A stretch of 7,085 nucleotides of DNA. It comes from Clostridiales bacterium (GTDB taxonomy: Bacteria; Bacillota; Clostridia; Christensenellales; DUVY01). Below the pieces are notes generated by a model that saw only the letters and a program-made list of their open reading frames with translations, had not been told where the DNA came from and made no database searches. Both the position numbers and the translations under genes were made by a program. This document shows, piece by piece, positions 5,577-7,085 of this stretch. Every line of letters begins with the position of its first letter. Within the stretch, counting starts at the first letter, position 1. The stretch spans positions 1 through 7,085 of the forward strand of contig JAITNT010000109.1 in assembly GCA_031290295.1 (NCBI GenBank), read 5' to 3'.

Positions 5577-6512
5577 ATGAAGGTTTTAACAAAAATTCTA
5601 AGCATTGTATGCGCGTTAGTGGTATTGCTTACCGTCGCCGCCGTTGCGCTCGGTTACTTCGGGGTATACGATTTTTTCGGCAAGCTCGACGAAGCGTTAA
5701 CGGGTGAAAGCATTTATATTTATCTGTTCTACGGCGCGGGCGGGTTATTGGCGCTGGCCGCCGCGCTTAATATCATATTTTCGTTGCTGCCCGCAAGAAA
5801 AACGATCGGCGTCGGATACGATGTCGACGATTCCGCGGTGAACGCCGAGGGCAACCGAAAGCCGTTGCCGCTTGACCATAAATATATACGCGAGGTCGCG
5901 CATAAAGCCGCGAGGTACATCGACGGATTAAATTTTATTTCTTATTCGATAAGCCTTAACGAAACGGATTATTGTATCGAGCTGAACGTGAGCCTGGGTA
6001 AGCACGCAAACGCGACGGAGCTGCTTGCCGAATTCAAAAGAGAGCTGGTTTCGGGCTTCGGCGAAAAGGGTATTTCAATCCCGAATTTCCGTATGCATTA
6101 CGCCGACGTTTCGGTATTACTGCCGAGCGGTTCAAAAGCCGCCGCTTCGCAAAATTATGCTAATGAGCCGAACGCCGTGAACAAGGTTAACGCCGACGTT
6201 CAACCGGCAGACGTTCAAGCGCAGGAGGTTGCAGATACCGCCGTAGAGTCGCAAAAGCTCGACGAGCGGCTCGAGGATATTATCGCCCAAATCGATAAGT
6301 CCTCCGATAAGGACGAGCTGACGTCGGAGGAGCGCAAGGAGCTTATGGGTTACCGCCGCCGCGCGCACGACGCCGAGGTCGAAAGACAGCTGTCGCGCAT
6401 ACAGGATTTACAGTCTGAAAAACTGCCGTATACCACTCCGCGGTACAATATTGAAATTATCAGACGTATCGATTACCTTATAGAAAGACTGACTAATAAC
6501 GACGGATACTAA
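5577..6512 (+). CDS. amaP: AmaP-like membrane anchor with Asp23-like domain and long C-terminal tail
   Basis: A 311-residue protein with two membrane helices at the N-terminus (about 6-28 and 47-71), separated by a short loop, as in AmaP, the membrane anchor of Asp23. Residues 100-183 repeat the pattern of the Asp23 fold: helix KYIREVAHKAARYIDGL, strand CIELNVSLG, helix ATELLAEFKRELVSGF, then a GISIP turn and final strand (FRMHYADVSVLLPSG). After it comes a low-complexity linker (185-225, with an ADVQ repeat) and a charged, probably helical tail (226-311, with ERLEDII and SEERKELMGYRRRAHDAEVERQ). Known AmaP proteins are shorter, near 180-200 residues, so the tail is unusual. AGGAGG (5566-5571) lies five bases before the ATG. 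It follows the Asp23-like gene directly, which supports an anchor role. The family call is inference from architecture and context. Confidence 0.65.
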   Translation: MKVLTKILSIVCALVVLLTVAAVALGYFGVYDFFGKLDEALTGESIYIYLFYGAGGLLALAAALNIIFSLLPARKTIGVGYDVDDSAVNAEGNRKPLPLDHKYIREVAHKAARYIDGLNFISYSISLNETDYCIELNVSLGKHANATELLAEFKRELVSGFGEKGISIPNFRMHYADVSVLLPSGSKAAASQNYANEPNAVNKVNADVQPADVQAQEVADTAVESQKLDERLEDIIAQIDKSSDKDELTSEERKELMGYRRRAHDAEVERQLSRIQDLQSEKLPYTTPRYNIEIIRRIDYLIERLTNNDGY

Positions 6513-6538
6513 TATTTTTGACCTAAGGAATTATAAAT

Positions 6539-6958
6539 ATGAGCCGCAGCGCCGCACGAGAAAAAGCTTTCAGCCTTATATTTGAATATCTGTTTTTATC
6601 GGAGCAAAATGATTTTACTATGGAAAATCTTTCCGATTCAAACGAATTGACCGACGCCGACCGCGACTATATCCGTAAGGTTTATACCGGCGTTATAGAA
6701 AACTACGATAAACTTGTCGGCGTTATTTCACTTTGCGCCGCGGGGTTTTCGATCGACAGAATTTTTAGGGTAGACCTTAGCTTGTTGTTGCTTGCGGCAT
6801 ATGAAATCTACTTTATACCGGACATTCCGCGGTCGGTTTCCTGCAACGAGGTCGTTAATTTGGCGAAGGTTTTTTCTACGGATAAAAGTCCTGCGTATAT
6901 AAACGGGGTACTGGCGGGCATTATCAAAAAGCTTGACGATTCGGGGACGACCGCGTAA
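6539..6958 (+). CDS. nusB: Transcription antitermination protein NusB
   Basis: NusB binds boxA RNA together with NusE (ribosomal protein S10) and takes part in antitermination of ribosomal RNA transcription. The 139 residues are of normal length and all helical. Diagnostic features are SAAREKAFSLIFEY (4-17), LTDADRDYIRKVYTGVIEN (37-55), FRVDLSLLLLAAYEI (76-90), DIPRSVSCNEVVNLAK (95-110) and INGVLAGIIKKL (121-132). The family usually reads INEAVELAK where this one has CNEVVNLAK. The ribosome binding site AAGGA (6525-6529) lies nine bases before the ATG. The position between an Asp23 gene and folD is the same as in Bacillus. Confidence 0.96.
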   Translation: MSRSAAREKAFSLIFEYLFLSEQNDFTMENLSDSNELTDADRDYIRKVYTGVIENYDKLVGVISLCAAGFSIDRIFRVDLSLLLLAAYEIYFIPDIPRSVSCNEVVNLAKVFSTDKSPAYINGVLAGIIKKLDDSGTTA

Positions 6959-6983
6959 AATCGGAAGAAAATCCGCTTTTTTT
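6957..6983 (+). terminator. Weak hairpin with T7 run after nusB
   Basis: CGGA (6962-6965) and TCCG (6972-6975) pair around the loop AGAAAA, and A-T pairs (6957-6960 with 6977-6980) extend the stem past one mismatch. Seven T residues at 6977-6983 follow. The stem is short, and folD follows with its own ribosome binding site 22 bases later, so at most this is a leaky terminator. It could also be chance AT-rich sequence. Confidence 0.25.
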
Positions 6984-7021
6984 AGATTTATGTAAACACG
7001 CCGCAGGAGAGAGGAACAAAT

Positions 7022-7085
7022 ATGAGCGCAGCAATAATAGACGGAAAGGCGCTTTCGCAACGCTTCCGTGAAAATATAAAAGCCG
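7022..7085 (+). CDS. folD: FolD, methylenetetrahydrofolate dehydrogenase/cyclohydrolase (start only)
   Basis: Only the first 21 codons are present; the gene runs off the right edge. The N-terminus MSAAIIDGKALSQRFRENIK matches the typical FolD opening (IIDGKALA followed by an amphipathic helix). FolD is a bifunctional enzyme that converts 5,10-methylene-tetrahydrofolate to 10-formyl-tetrahydrofolate in one-carbon metabolism. A purine-rich site (AGGAGAGAGGA, 7005-7015) precedes the ATG. The order nusB-folD is widely conserved in Firmicutes, which supports the call despite the short piece. Confidence 0.85.
   Translation, partial: MSAAIIDGKALSQRFRENIKA

Noticed and set aside
6518..6537. TTGACC followed by TATAAA ahead of nusB as a promoter
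   Set aside because: The boxes are only eight bases apart; at the normal 17-base spacing the sequence falls inside nusB and has no -10 similarity.

Overview
The window carries a complete spoIIIA operon (spoIIIAA to spoIIIAH) followed by an Asp23/Gls24-family gene, an AmaP-like membrane anchor gene, nusB and the first codons of folD, all on the + strand. SpoIIIA exists only in endospore-forming Firmicutes, so the source is a spore former or a close relative. The mixed base composition, many Ala/Gly-rich membrane proteins, short SpoIIIAF/AG/AH and the lack of accB-accC between spoIIIAH and the Asp23 gene point to Clostridia rather than Bacillus. This is inferred from gene content only.

Layout: positions 1-273 contain no gene. 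The first ~200 bases are packed with inverted repeats and end in a T-rich tract. A possible SigE-type promoter sits at 205-232, just before spoIIIAA. Positions 274-4593 hold seven tightly packed, mostly overlapping or abutting genes: spoIIIAA (secretion-type ATPase), AB, AC, AD, AE (membrane components), AF and AG (ring formers). After a 57-base gap comes spoIIIAH (4651-5142), with its own strong ribosome binding site. These eight proteins form the mother-cell side of the feeding-tube channel that joins mother cell and forespore, where SpoIIIAH meets forespore SpoIIQ.

Immediately after spoIIIAH, with its -35 box overlapping the spoIIIAH stop codon, is a good SigA-like promoter (TTGTAA, 17 bases, TAAAAT, with an extended TG). 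It probably gives vegetative expression of the second block: Asp23-like protein (TTG start, 5196), a hairpin at 5526-5558, the AmaP-like two-helix membrane protein with a long charged C-terminal tail (5577-6512), nusB (6539-6958) and folD (7022 onward, cut by the window edge). The same Asp23/nusB/folD neighbourhood is known next to spoIIIA in Bacillus.

No wholly unknown system is evident. The parts most worth a second look are the structured 5' region (1-217), the AmaP-like protein that seems to carry its own Asp23-like domain plus a long tail, and the promoter and hairpin that separate the sporulation block from the housekeeping block.
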